The translations under genes were made by a program, and so were the position numbers. From contig CP119321.1 of assembly GCA_029202445.1 (NCBI GenBank), positions 2,294,001-2,358,000 of the forward strand: a stretch of 64,000 nucleotides of DNA, read 5' to 3'. Below, in pieces: positions 1 to 8,216 of this stretch. Position 1 is the stretch's first letter; each line of letters opens with the position of its first letter. Source of the DNA: Candidatus Microbacterium phytovorans. GTDB taxonomy: Bacteria > Actinomycetota > Actinomycetes > Actinomycetales > Microbacteriaceae. A model generated the notes under the pieces. The model was not told the origin of the DNA, did not search any database, and worked only from the letters and a program-made list of their open reading frames with translations.

Positions 1-49
1 TGGCGGGCACACCAAGTTGCTCGGGAGGCCAAGGCTCTGATCTGTCCTA

Positions 50-1513
50 ATGCAACCCCCCGCTCACGTCATCGCGTACTCTCTCGTCGTGGGGACCTTC
101 GGGGGGCGAGTGCCGACGTATGCGGACTTTGTTCAGGCAGTGCGCGCGTACGCCCCCAGTCATCTCATCCAGTTCTTAGCGAGGTACGCCGCCGACCGCG
201 GAGGGTGGGATGTTGAACTTCGTCCGGGCATGCGCCCCCCGTGGGCAGTGGCCGCGATGGTTCGCGACTGCATTGTCTCCGGGAATGAGAGTCGGAGCGG
301 TCAGCTTAGCGAAGCGAGACTGAGGCGTCTGTTCAACATCTTCGGTGAGGCACATGACGAGAGAGGCGACACCGCCCAAGCGATTCTCACACCGATCATC
401 TACGAACAATTCCCGTATCAGCAGTCTGACTACGAAGAGCTCCTTCGGTCGATCGCGCTGTTCGAAGATCCCTACCCGGGGTGCCGGAACTGGCCGTGGG
501 ACGAACTCCTCGGTTCGTCGGTCACAGACCTCATATCGCTTGCTTTCCTGGTTCACACAGTTGTCATGAACAAGCGCGGTGAGTACAAGGTCACGCCCGC
601 CTTCCAGCAAGTTGTGGACATGTTGGAGTACACCGACCAACTACCAAAGATGGTGGATGGCCTCACACGCACGGTCCCGCAGTTGAAGACGGCCTCGAAG
701 GAGGTCTCCTCGGGAGACCCAGCCAATCGCAGGTTCTCCTACAACCCGCTGGTGCGGACCCCGCTGGTCGAAACCGCAGACGGCCTCTTCGCACCCGTAC
801 CAGAGCTCATCTACAGCTCAGTTTCACCCAGCGTCCTGTACCACCGCGCTCGCGACGCATGGGGTGACGCCTTTTCGCGCGACTTGGGTCAGCGAGTCCA
901 ACAGTACGTTGGCCGCCAACTCCAGCTTCTGTCGCCGGATCTCACGATCCTGCCTGAGATCGAGTACCGGAAGGGTCAGCTAAGCGCCGACTGGTTCGCC
1001 GTGAATGACGATCTTCTCTTAGTAGTCGAGTGCAAAGCTTCGCGCGCGTCGCTTGAAGCGCGGCTGGGAAGTCAGGCCCTGGACGATCAGTTCAAGCGCG
1101 ACATTTCGAAGGCAAAGGGGCAGATTGAGCGGACCGCGAGCCTCGTTGCGGCGGGCGATTCCGCTCTCTCGCAGATGCTTGGCCGACGCCAAGTGATCGG
1201 CCTGATCGTCACGGCGGAGCCGTTCTACTTGCTAGCTCAAGCACATTCATCGGAGTTGATCGCGGGCATACCCACGCTGTTGGGCTCACTACGCGACCTC
1301 GAACACTGGACGACGCTGCCCGCCGGAGAAGCGGTACGTCAGCTGACTTCGATTGCGACGGATCCGGAACGGCGCACCTGGCCGTTGGGGAATGCGCTTG
1401 ATGTCCCTCCGAACTCAACGACGCACAACAGCATCCTTGAGTCGGTCTGGGAGCGACTCCCATTGGCGAAGCGGCGCGCGGGCGATCTCTTCACCAATGG
1501 GCCGTCGCTTTAG
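50..1513 (+). CDS. Hypothetical protein with a PD-(D/E)xK nuclease-like C-terminal half
   Basis: The 487-residue protein has no domain I can name over its first 280 residues. At about residues 300-330 it carries Glu303/Glu305, then Asp314 (motif SADW), then Glu327-Cys-Lys329 after a hydrophobic strand (LLLVVECK). This spacing and fold pattern is that of PD-(D/E)xK nucleases, as in restriction enzymes and defence-associated nucleases. An in-frame stop lies 10 bases before the ATG, so the start is inside the window; only a distant GGGAGG is seen upstream. Base composition is lower in GC than the genes after 2270, and no partner gene is visible, which fits an accessory gene. The nuclease reading is inferred from the motif; the cellular role is unknown. 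Confidence 0.6.
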   Translation: MQPPAHVIAYSLVVGTFGGRVPTYADFVQAVRAYAPSHLIQFLARYAADRGGWDVELRPGMRPPWAVAAMVRDCIVSGNESRSGQLSEARLRRLFNIFGEAHDERGDTAQAILTPIIYEQFPYQQSDYEELLRSIALFEDPYPGCRNWPWDELLGSSVTDLISLAFLVHTVVMNKRGEYKVTPAFQQVVDMLEYTDQLPKMVDGLTRTVPQLKTASKEVSSGDPANRRFSYNPLVRTPLVETADGLFAPVPELIYSSVSPSVLYHRARDAWGDAFSRDLGQRVQQYVGRQLQLLSPDLTILPEIEYRKGQLSADWFAVNDDLLLVVECKASRASLEARLGSQALDDQFKRDISKAKGQIERTASLVAAGDSALSQMLGRRQVIGLIVTAEPFYLLAQAHSSELIAGIPTLLGSLRDLEHWTTLPAGEAVRQLTSIATDPERRTWPLGNALDVPPNSTTHNSILESVWERLPLAKRRAGDLFTNGPSL

Positions 1514-2273
1514 TCGGCAGCATATGGCGATGGCATCGACTACGCCGTTGGCCCACCGGTGTCTCGCATACGTGCGCATGCCGCGGCGATTGCGGCGAAC
1601 GAGATGCATTCCGATGACCAACACTGCTACCACCGATTGTTTCCCGCCTCCCATCGGGCGTTTCGCCGCCAGAAAGTCTGAAGTAGGTTTGGACGACTAA
1701 CCCTCGTGATCGCTCGGCGACCCCCCAAACCATCAGTCCGGACTAGCGGCATTCCTGAGAAGGCTGTCCGGACTACCTCTGGACGTGACACCACTTGTCA
1801 CTTCCAAAGGTAGTTCGGACATTCCAGAGGTAGTCCGGACTGATGTTTCTCCCTAGGTCGTCACCGATGCGGAGGCATCGGTCCCTACCGCGGAGGAGTT
1901 TGCGTAGATCCAATCCTCTAGTTGATGGAGGGGCTCCCGCCGCTTCCGTCTCCTGTCCTCGCCGCACGACGCACACCGGCGCGGTTTATCGGATAGCGAC
2001 GGCCTGTCCAGACTTTGGAGGGTTCGGGGTGCGCCCCAGCACCGACAGTCGCCCGGTTCACAAGTGGATCGGTGAGTAAAGTTCCGGAAGTGATAGCAGT
2101 ACGACTCTCACGAGCGAGCACGTGCTCGTCCGTCTCTATGGCGCCGAACGCCACCGCGGCACTGCGCTCTATAGCGGTAGGCGCTGAGACTTCACCCTAA
2201 CCGGCTCAATGACGCCAGCGCCCGGAGCAGTGGTGGCGCACACTGCTTATGATTGGGCCAAAGACAGACGCGC
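1514..2273. other. Intergenic region without a credible gene
   Basis: About 760 bases separate the nuclease-like gene from the next supported gene. Short open frames exist on both strands, but none has a ribosome binding site with gene-like composition. The stretch holds the repeat cluster at 1731-1845; I see nothing else recognisable in it. Confidence 0.6.
1731..1845. repeat. Cluster of inverted and direct repeats around GTCCGGAC
   Basis: Four related elements are packed into 115 bases. CATCAGTCCGGACTA at 1731-1745 is the exact reverse complement of 1831-1845. GTCCGGACTACCTCTGGA at 1766-1783 is the exact reverse complement of 1823-1840. A copy at 1803-1820 repeats the 1823-1840 element with two mismatches at a 20-base period. 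Between the arms lies a hairpin GTGACA-CCACT-TGTCAC (1785-1801). Multiple operator sites, iterons or the recombination end of a mobile element are all possible. Confidence 0.8.
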
Positions 2274-2468
2274 CTACTCCTCGTTACCTCGGCGCCCAGC
2301 AAGGATGGAATCCACCAGCGGCCGGTGCGATGGGTGAAGAAACACCACCGCCCCTGTCTTGCTCTCGCGCACATGGAAGCTGTCGGGTGCAATGGCGTCG
2401 ATGTAGCGGATCTCTGCGAGGGTGTATTGGGCCAACGCCCGAGAGATGGTGTCGTAGTGATTGGACAT
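2274..2468 (-). CDS. Small hypothetical protein (64 aa)
   Basis: The protein begins MSNHYDTISRALAQYTLAEI, lacks cysteines and membrane segments, and ends in a charged tail (AGRRGNEE). Codon third positions are strongly GC-biased, as in neighbouring genes, which is the main support for it being coding. A longer in-frame start at 2525 would run through the hairpin at 2500-2525 and is less likely. No Shine-Dalgarno sequence is evident. It lies downstream of the antitoxin-like gene in the same direction and overlaps that gene's apparent 3' extension in another frame. I do not recognise a family. Confidence 0.5.
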   Translation of the reverse strand: MSNHYDTISRALAQYTLAEIRYIDAIAPDSFHVRESKTGAVVFLHPSHRPLVDSILAGRRGNEE

Positions 2469-2754
2469 ACGGGGCGGGTTGCGCGTTGAAGGGGGGTTGG
2501 TGCCGGGCGCTTGAGCGCCCGGCACCAGCGAGCCATCGGTCGTTGCCGATTGACTTGTCGAGGTTGTCGCGCACGCCCTCGACCTTGTCGTGGACGGACT
2601 CCGGAGCGACCTTCTTGACGAACTCAGCTCCTGCGTCCAGCACCGAATCGCTGACCTCTTCGGCCTTATCGCTGTGGAGGACCTCCTCGATCTTGTCCTT
2701 GTTCTGCTCGAGGAACTCTTTGCCCTTGTTTACCAGGTCATCGATTCCCATCAT
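2284..2754 (-). CDS. Rv0909-like antitoxin-type protein, 3' end abnormal
   Basis: Residues 1 to about 73 form a charged, helical protein rich in Lys, Glu and Asp (starting MGIDDLVNKGKEFLEQ), resembling small actinobacterial proteins of the Rv0909/MT0933 antitoxin family, which are usually 60-80 residues long. AAGGAG precedes two tandem ATG codons; the second (2751) is better spaced. After residue about 73 the frame does not stop but runs through the hairpin at 2500-2525 and across the 64-residue ORF, ending only at 2284. That tail is Pro/Arg/His-rich and looks non-coding, so a lost stop codon or frameshift is likely. No toxin gene is adjacent. Confidence 0.5.
   Translation of the reverse strand: MMGIDDLVNKGKEFLEQNKDKIEEVLHSDKAEEVSDSVLDAGAEFVKKVAPESVHDKVEGVRDNLDKSIGNDRWLAGAGRSSARHQPPFNAQPAPYVQSLRHHLSGVGPIHPRRDPLHRRHCTRQLPCAREQDRGGGVSSPIAPAAGGFHPCWAPR
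2500..2525 (-). terminator. Strong GC-rich hairpin inside an open frame
   Basis: The arms GTGCCGGGCGC and GCGCCCGGCAC pair perfectly over 11 bp around a TTGA loop. No T-run follows on either strand, so it may be a terminator or an RNA-stabilising element. It falls just after the recognisable part of the antitoxin-like protein and before the 64-residue ORF. Confidence 0.55.
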
Positions 2755-2811
2755 GGTCTCCTTCCGCCCCAGGGCTTATGGTTCCCTCCGCGAGTGCGGA
2801 GAGGTCTTTGG

Positions 2812-2994
2812 CTAGTTCGGGATCCCGCTGCATGCCGCAAGGACCGCGACACTCACGCCGACGAACGCACCCACGAGCCACCACGCACTCACCCGGTCCG
2901 AGGCAGCATCTTGAACGGGGTCGTCGGAACTAGGCGCACGCTTGTCTCCGTTGGAGCCGTCGCCTGTCGTCGATGGCGTCAGTGTGCTCGTCAT
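2812..2994 (-). CDS. Small single-pass membrane protein
   Basis: This 60-residue protein starts MTSTLTPSTTGDGS, has a polar Ser/Thr/Asp-rich N-terminal half and one hydrophobic segment near the C-terminus (WWLVGAFVGVSVAVLAAC). A longer in-frame start at 3105 would overlap the aquaporin gene and adds an Arg-rich segment without support. It begins 23 bases after the aquaporin stop on the same strand, so it is probably in the same transcript. The family is unknown. Confidence 0.6.
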   Translation of the reverse strand: MTSTLTPSTTGDGSNGDKRAPSSDDPVQDAASDRVSAWWLVGAFVGVSVAVLAACSGIPN

Positions 2995-3017
2995 GGCGGC
3001 CTCGCAACTTCTAACGT

Positions 3018-3830
3018 CTAGAGCTTCTTGGGCGAGTCGAAGACGAGTCTGTGTGCGAGACCGGCCAGCACCCCTCCGACGATGGGGAACACGATGAACA
3101 CCCACAACTGGGCCAGCGGGTCACCCCCACCGAAGACGGCGGCTGCGATCGAACGGGCGGGATTCACCGAGGTGTTGTCGACCGGGATGGTGACGAGATG
3201 AATGAGCGTCAGCGTCAGCCCGATGACGAGTCCGGCAAACGCGGGGTTACCTCGGGTGGGGTGGGTGACACCGAGGATGACGAACAGGAAGATCGCGGTG
3301 AAGAGAATCTCGACGCCGATGGCTCCGCCGATTCCGTACCCGCCGGGTGACAGTTCGCCGTAGCCGTTGCTGGCGAATCCTCCATCGGTCGCCGCAGCGA
3401 ACCATCCGTCGGCGGAGGACCCGATGAGCGCGAGCACGGAAGTAGCTACGACACCGCCCACGACCTGCGCGGCGATGTATGCGCCGGACTTCGCCCATGG
3501 GAACCGCCCCGCTGCTGCGAGGCCCAGTGTCACGGCCGGGTTGAAGTGTCCGCCGGAGATCGGGCCGAAGGCGTAGGCGCCCGCGACGACGGTCAAACCA
3601 AATGCGAGGGAGACCCCGACGAAGCCGATGCCCAGCGAGGTTCCGTTGCTGCTCGCCCCGAAGTTCGCGGCGAACAGCGCGGATCCGACTCCGCCCAGGA
3701 CGAGGAGGAAGGTGCCCGCAAACTCGGCAAGCAGCGTTTGCAGGGTCGAAGGACCGGTGGGAGCCGGCGGAGGGGTGTGGTCTAGTTCAGCCGGTTCGAC
3801 GGGCGTTTCCGGACGAGGGTCGTCGGTCAT
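3018..3830 (-). CDS. aqpZ: Aquaporin (MIP family)
   Basis: This 270-residue membrane channel has six hydrophobic segments and both half-helix motifs: Asn-Pro-Ala at residues 97-99 (GGHFNPAVT) and 223-225 (NTSVNPARS). Ser after the second NPAR, where glycerol facilitators carry Asp, favours a water channel of the AqpZ type. An unusual Pro-rich cytosolic extension of about 28 residues precedes TM1. The gene lies 39 bases after the MscS/cNMP-binding channel gene in the same direction, so water flux and ion efflux genes are probably co-transcribed. Family assignment is firm; substrate preference is inferred. Confidence 0.92.
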   Translation of the reverse strand: MTDDPRPETPVEPAELDHTPPPAPTGPSTLQTLLAEFAGTFLLVLGGVGSALFAANFGASSNGTSLGIGFVGVSLAFGLTVVAGAYAFGPISGGHFNPAVTLGLAAAGRFPWAKSGAYIAAQVVGGVVATSVLALIGSSADGWFAAATDGGFASNGYGELSPGGYGIGGAIGVEILFTAIFLFVILGVTHPTRGNPAFAGLVIGLTLTLIHLVTIPVDNTSVNPARSIAAAVFGGGDPLAQLWVFIVFPIVGGVLAGLAHRLVFDSPKKL

Positions 3831-3869
3831 GAGGTTCCTTTCGAGTGGAGTCGGGGACGGCCCCCGCGG

Positions 3870-5288
3870 TCAACTGGTGACGCCAACCGCCGTTGCCGCA
3901 CGATCGCGCGCGACACTCAGGAGTTGACGACGATGATCCGTCACCTGGCCGAGCTCGACGGCAAGACGGGCGTATCGGCCAATGAGGTCCCTGACCACAT
4001 CACGCGGGATCGTGAGGGTCGTCACCGATGTTGTGGCACGAGCGGTGTCGGCCTCAGGAAGCTGCGTGTAGACGCCGAGCCCGACGGCTTCCGGTGCACT
4101 GAGAGAGTGGTAGTCGATTCGTCGTCCCTCTACATGGGCCGTCAGAGCCACGTTGCCGTCGATGATGAACCGTAGGCCTGAGGCGATCTCGCCGGCGTGC
4201 GTTAGCGCTTCGCCGGCCCCGAACCTCTCGAGCCGACCGCTGGCCCGGAGGCTTGCGGCGTCATCCTCGGACAGGCCGAGCCGCTGTTCCACCCGGCGCA
4301 CCGCACTCTCGCTGCGTTCCGCGGTGACCGCACCGTCGGTCGCTTCACCGTCCAGGTGCAAGCCGGCACGGCGGGCGGCGAACCATAGCCACCCCACGAG
4401 GAGGGCGATCGTCGGCCCTTCGTCTGCCGGCCTGGCCACCGCGATCGACACACGATATGAGCCCGCACCTGCCGGTGTGACATCGATAAGGCTTTCCGGC
4501 AGTCGCAATGGCAGGTCGGCCGCGGTCGAACGGATGAGTGCCTCCACGTCGCTCGGCGCGTCCGTTTTCGCGAACGTCAGTGTGGTCTGAGCTTCATAGA
4601 AGTCCGTCACCCGCGACAGGTTGGTGAAACTGGATCCGGCGAGGGATGCCGTCGGGACGATGTGGGTGCCGTTTCCGGTGTCGATATGGACCGCCCGCCA
4701 GTTGACTTCGACGACGCGCCCTCGGACCGATCCCGTATCGAGCCAGTCGCCCAGTCGGAACGGCTGTTCGAAGAGCAGGAGCAGCCCTGACACGACCGAG
4801 CCTGCGGCGTTCTGCAGAGCGAGGCCGATGACGATCGACGTGACGCCGAGAGCCGTGAAGAGCCCTCCGACGTCTGCGTTCCATACCCATTGGAACAGCA
4901 GTGCGAAGCAGACGACGATGACGACGAGCTTGACGATGTCGATGAAGATCGACGGGATGCGCTGGCGCCACGACCCACGCTCCGCGGTGGCGAACAGAGC
5001 GAAGTTGAGCAGATTGATGACGACAAGGATCAGCACGAATCCAAAGACCGTCGCCACGATTCTCGACCAGTTTACTTCGAGGGCGAGGTTGTCGACTTGG
5101 GTCAGAAGTAGGAGAAGAGCACCCAGGGGCAGGGCGAAGTTTCGTATGAGCTTGACGATCGACGCTGCCCGATTGCCGCGTCTTTCGAGCGCGCGCGTCA
5201 CTTCCGTCGCGACCACTAGCGTGACGGGCAGGCCTACCGCTACGACGACGACGGGCCAGAACCATGACTGGTTCCAAACGTCAGACAC
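3870..5288 (-). CDS. MscS-type channel with C-terminal cyclic-nucleotide-binding domain
   Basis: The 472-residue protein has about five membrane segments; the pore-lining helix and following beta domain of MscS occupy roughly residues 139-225 (ALGVTSIVIGLALQNAAGS, then RLGDWLDTG). Residues 350-440 form a Crp/CNMP-binding-type beta roll with a phosphate-binding-cassette-like segment containing Glu400 and Arg417 (DTARATTSV). This is the architecture of bacterial cyclic-nucleotide-gated (bCNG) members of the MscS superfamily. The GTG start at 5288 overlaps the end of the cyclase gene by 8 bases, indicating translational coupling. The cassette has Pro where Gly-Glu is usual, so ligand affinity is uncertain. 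Confidence 0.9.
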   Translation of the reverse strand: MSDVWNQSWFWPVVVVAVGLPVTLVVATEVTRALERRGNRAASIVKLIRNFALPLGALLLLLTQVDNLALEVNWSRIVATVFGFVLILVVINLLNFALFATAERGSWRQRIPSIFIDIVKLVVIVVCFALLFQWVWNADVGGLFTALGVTSIVIGLALQNAAGSVVSGLLLLFEQPFRLGDWLDTGSVRGRVVEVNWRAVHIDTGNGTHIVPTASLAGSSFTNLSRVTDFYEAQTTLTFAKTDAPSDVEALIRSTAADLPLRLPESLIDVTPAGAGSYRVSIAVARPADEGPTIALLVGWLWFAARRAGLHLDGEATDGAVTAERSESAVRRVEQRLGLSEDDAASLRASGRLERFGAGEALTHAGEIASGLRFIIDGNVALTAHVEGRRIDYHSLSAPEAVGLGVYTQLPEADTARATTSVTTLTIPRDVVRDLIGRYARLAVELGQVTDHRRQLLSVARDRAATAVGVTS

Positions 5289-7464
5289 GGGAATCCTCCG
5301 CCGACAACCGCCATGCCCGCTGTGGACCGGTCTTGCCGTCCGTCATGCCCATGTCCGTCACGGCGAACATGTCGCCGAGGCGGTCAACCACCCGCTGCGA
5401 GAGAGTGACGCCAGGTTCTATGGCGGCGCCCTGCAACCGGTGGGCCAGGTTGACCGCGTCTCCCCACATGTCGTATATGACGGAGTTGCGGCCGACCAGA
5501 CCGGTCGTCACACTGCCACTGTCGATACCAGCACGCAGCGAGAGCTTCGCATTCCACTGCGCGGACAGACGCTCAACGAACGCTTGCGCGGCGGCGGCGA
5601 ACTCGACGACCCTGCGAGCGCTATCGACACGTGGCACCGACAGACCACAGCTTGCGAGGTAGCCCTGTTTACTCGTGCGAACCCGTTCGACGCCGAGCCG
5701 GGAGGCAATCTCGTCAAGGCCCGTGAAGATTTCGTTGAGGGCGGCAAGCGACCGGGAGGAGTCCAGCTCGGCGGTGTAGTCATCAAAGCCGACGATGTCG
5801 GCGTAGATGACGGTGACGTCGGTATGGTCCTCGACGATGGTCTCGTCGCCCTGCCGGTAGCGGTCGGCCACCGCAGGCGGCATGAGAGATAGCAACATCC
5901 GCTCACTCTCCGCGCGTTCTGCGTCCAGCAGGTCTGCCTTCGTCTGCAGGTTCCGCGAGAGGTCGTTGAACGCTCTACCGAGCTCGGCGAACTCGTCCCT
6001 GGTTCTGGTGTCGACCTCGACGTCTCGGTCGCCTGCGGCGACGCGCCGGACCCCAGACATCAGGCGGTTCAGGGGCGCAGTGAACACGCGTGCGAGAAGG
6101 AGCGACAGCACCGCGATGAGCAGGATGAGAGCCCCGGCCGACAGGAGTACGACTCTGGTGAACTCGACGACCGGGGCAAAGGCCTCGGTCTCCTCGATGC
6201 TTGCGATGATCACCCATCGCGGGCCACCAGCGTCCAGGGGGGCGAACGAGGCCAGACGCGTGCTGCCGAGGTAGCCCGAAGAGACGATGGTTCCGGACTC
6301 GCCGCGCAGCGCTCGGTTCGCGGCGGGCGTGTCTACGGGCTGAAGCAGGACTGTGCCGTTTACGGCAACGATCCGTTCGGCGATCTCGGGCGGAGTGCCA
6401 TTCGCGATTGCTCGTTCGGCGTAGGTGTCTGGATGCTCCACCAACTCGCGGGACACAGATCGCATGAGGTTATCCGCGCCGACGATGTATGCCTCACCGG
6501 TGGCGCCGAAACCCTGGCTCGTCCAGCCCTCATTCCCCGTGAGCACGCTGTTGATTGTGTCGATGGGGACCTGCACTGCGAGGGCGCCCGTGATGGCTCC
6601 GGTGCGCCCCACGGGGGACACCACCCACGCGTTCGGCACGTTCAGCGACGGCAAGTATCGCTCGAAGTCGGTCATCACGACCGCGTCGAGAGTATTGGAA
6701 CGCATGACTTCCGTGTACGCGGCGGTAAGCACCGTGTCGGTCATCGGCTGTTCGGTCAAACTCAGACCCAGATCGATGCCCTTGTACGCGGTGTAAACGA
6801 TGCGGCCCTCATCGTTGATCAGGAGCACATCCTCATAACCGAGGTCATCGACGAGGCCTTTGAAATAAGGGTGGTACTTGGCGTGCGCGGCAGACCACGC
6901 GCTTCCGTCACCGGCGTCGACAACCGCAAGCGACTCGTCGTAGTCGGTGTGTTTGGCGGTGTACGCCGCCTGGAGGTGCTGCCCAGCGGGTGTCGCCGGC
7001 AGGAGCGCCTCCGGATCGAACTGCTGCCCACTTCGGGCTTCGAGTTCGGGGATGTAGTAGTCCGAGTAGTAATCGAGGACGGCAGAACGTTCCTCAGCGG
7101 TAACCGGCTCGTCCTGCAACTCATCAAACCCTGCGTTGAATGCCTGTGACGCCTCCACCGTGTCGAGTGTCCGGGAATCGAGTTTCACGCCGTTCTGCAG
7201 CGTCCTCAGAGCGGATTCGAGTTCGTTCGCGCGGAGCTCGCGGATGGTTGTCATCTGCTCGAAGGCCGCGTCCCGAAGAGAATCCCGGCCGTTAAGGAAG
7301 CCGATCACGCCGGTTACGGAGATAGAGACCACCGCGACGAGCAGCAGCATCACCAGGAGCTTCGACTGGATACCCAAACCGCCGCGCAGCCGGCGAGTGG
7401 CGGGCGGATTCGGCGGGGTGGGGGCCATCGCTTCTCCATCGTCAGGGGATGTGAGCGTCAGCAT
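5281..7464 (-). CDS. Membrane sensor with Cache-like, HAMP and class III cyclase domains
   Basis: From the chosen start (7464) the protein has 727 residues: TM1 at about 36-57, a large extracellular Cache-like sensory region, a second TM around 435-460, a HAMP linker, and a class III nucleotide cyclase domain from about 547. The first metal Asp (YADIVGF, Asp556) and the transition-state residues Asp665, Asn672 and Arg676 (DMWGDAVNLAHR) are present. The second metal Asp is replaced by Gln600 (TSKQGYLA), so catalysis is uncertain. A longer start at 7557 would overlap the divergent GntR gene. The gene overlaps the cNMP-binding channel gene by 8 bases, suggesting sensor and effector act together. 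Confidence 0.85.
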   Translation of the reverse strand: MLTLTSPDDGEAMAPTPPNPPATRRLRGGLGIQSKLLVMLLLVAVVSISVTGVIGFLNGRDSLRDAAFEQMTTIRELRANELESALRTLQNGVKLDSRTLDTVEASQAFNAGFDELQDEPVTAEERSAVLDYYSDYYIPELEARSGQQFDPEALLPATPAGQHLQAAYTAKHTDYDESLAVVDAGDGSAWSAAHAKYHPYFKGLVDDLGYEDVLLINDEGRIVYTAYKGIDLGLSLTEQPMTDTVLTAAYTEVMRSNTLDAVVMTDFERYLPSLNVPNAWVVSPVGRTGAITGALAVQVPIDTINSVLTGNEGWTSQGFGATGEAYIVGADNLMRSVSRELVEHPDTYAERAIANGTPPEIAERIVAVNGTVLLQPVDTPAANRALRGESGTIVSSGYLGSTRLASFAPLDAGGPRWVIIASIEETEAFAPVVEFTRVVLLSAGALILLIAVLSLLLARVFTAPLNRLMSGVRRVAAGDRDVEVDTRTRDEFAELGRAFNDLSRNLQTKADLLDAERAESERMLLSLMPPAVADRYRQGDETIVEDHTDVTVIYADIVGFDDYTAELDSSRSLAALNEIFTGLDEIASRLGVERVRTSKQGYLASCGLSVPRVDSARRVVEFAAAAQAFVERLSAQWNAKLSLRAGIDSGSVTTGLVGRNSVIYDMWGDAVNLAHRLQGAAIEPGVTLSQRVVDRLGDMFAVTDMGMTDGKTGPQRAWRLSAEDSRV

Positions 7465-7532
7465 ATCGGTATATCGGTTTATGGGCGGGAGTAGAATCTG
7501 TTGATGTCGTGGGCGAGGGGAAAGCGACGGTG

Positions 7533-8216
7533 ATGGCGCACTTCGATGGCATCTCATCTCGCGGAGAGGTTCTCAGCGACGTCGTCTACGAGCGCATCGG
7601 CGCGGCGATCATCGACGGTTCCTTGGCTCCGGGAGAACGGCTTCGCGATGCGGAGCTCGCCGAGCAGCTCGGGGTGTCCCGCATGCCCGTCCGCGAGGCG
7701 CTGCAGCGTCTCGCGCGGATCGGCCTCGTGGAGATGTCGGCGAGCCGCTACACGCGGGTCACTACCCCCACGCCGGAGTTGGCGCAGCAGACCCTGGAGT
7801 ACACCGGTTACCAGGCGGGGCTCGCGATGCGAATGGCGATACCCAGGATGACCGACGACGACCTCGCACAGACAGTCGCGCTCATCGACGCGAAAATCAC
7901 AGCATCGGATGCCGACGACATCCCGACGCTGTACGCGGCTGCGAGGTCGCTTTATGCGTTCGTTTCGGCGCGTACAGGGAACACCGTGTTCGCCGTGATG
8001 ATGCGGGAGGCCGGACTCGCGATGGAGAGGAACCTCCGCGGCCTGCGCCCGGTGCTCGGCGATGTCGCCGAACGTGGCGCGCTCTACCGAGAGTTGCGCG
8101 CGGCGGTCGTCGCTCGTGATCGGGACGGGGCGGAGCGCGCAGTGCGCGAACAGCACGGGCTCGGGTCCCGGAACCTCCGCGTCATCGGTCTGGATGACTT
8201 GTCACCTCAGCCGTAG
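7533..8216 (+). CDS. GntR-family (FCD-type) transcriptional regulator
   Basis: The N-terminal winged helix spans about residues 10-70, with the typical pattern PGERLRDAELAEQLGVSRMP, followed by an all-helical ligand-binding region consistent with the FadR/FCD group. GAGGGGAAA ends 7-8 bases before the ATG at 7533; a GTG at 7509 is in frame but lies upstream of that Shine-Dalgarno sequence. The gene is divergent from the cyclase operon with about 70 bases between starts, so it may control that operon. Its last 35 bases overlap the convergent membrane-protein gene. The effector is unknown. Confidence 0.85.
   Translation: MAHFDGISSRGEVLSDVVYERIGAAIIDGSLAPGERLRDAELAEQLGVSRMPVREALQRLARIGLVEMSASRYTRVTTPTPELAQQTLEYTGYQAGLAMRMAIPRMTDDDLAQTVALIDAKITASDADDIPTLYAAARSLYAFVSARTGNTVFAVMMREAGLAMERNLRGLRPVLGDVAERGALYRELRAAVVARDRDGAERAVREQHGLGSRNLRVIGLDDLSPQP

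Noticed and set aside
1918-2154. Minus-strand 78-codon frame in the first intergenic region
   Set aside because: No ribosome binding site, no recognisable protein features and composition unlike nearby genes.
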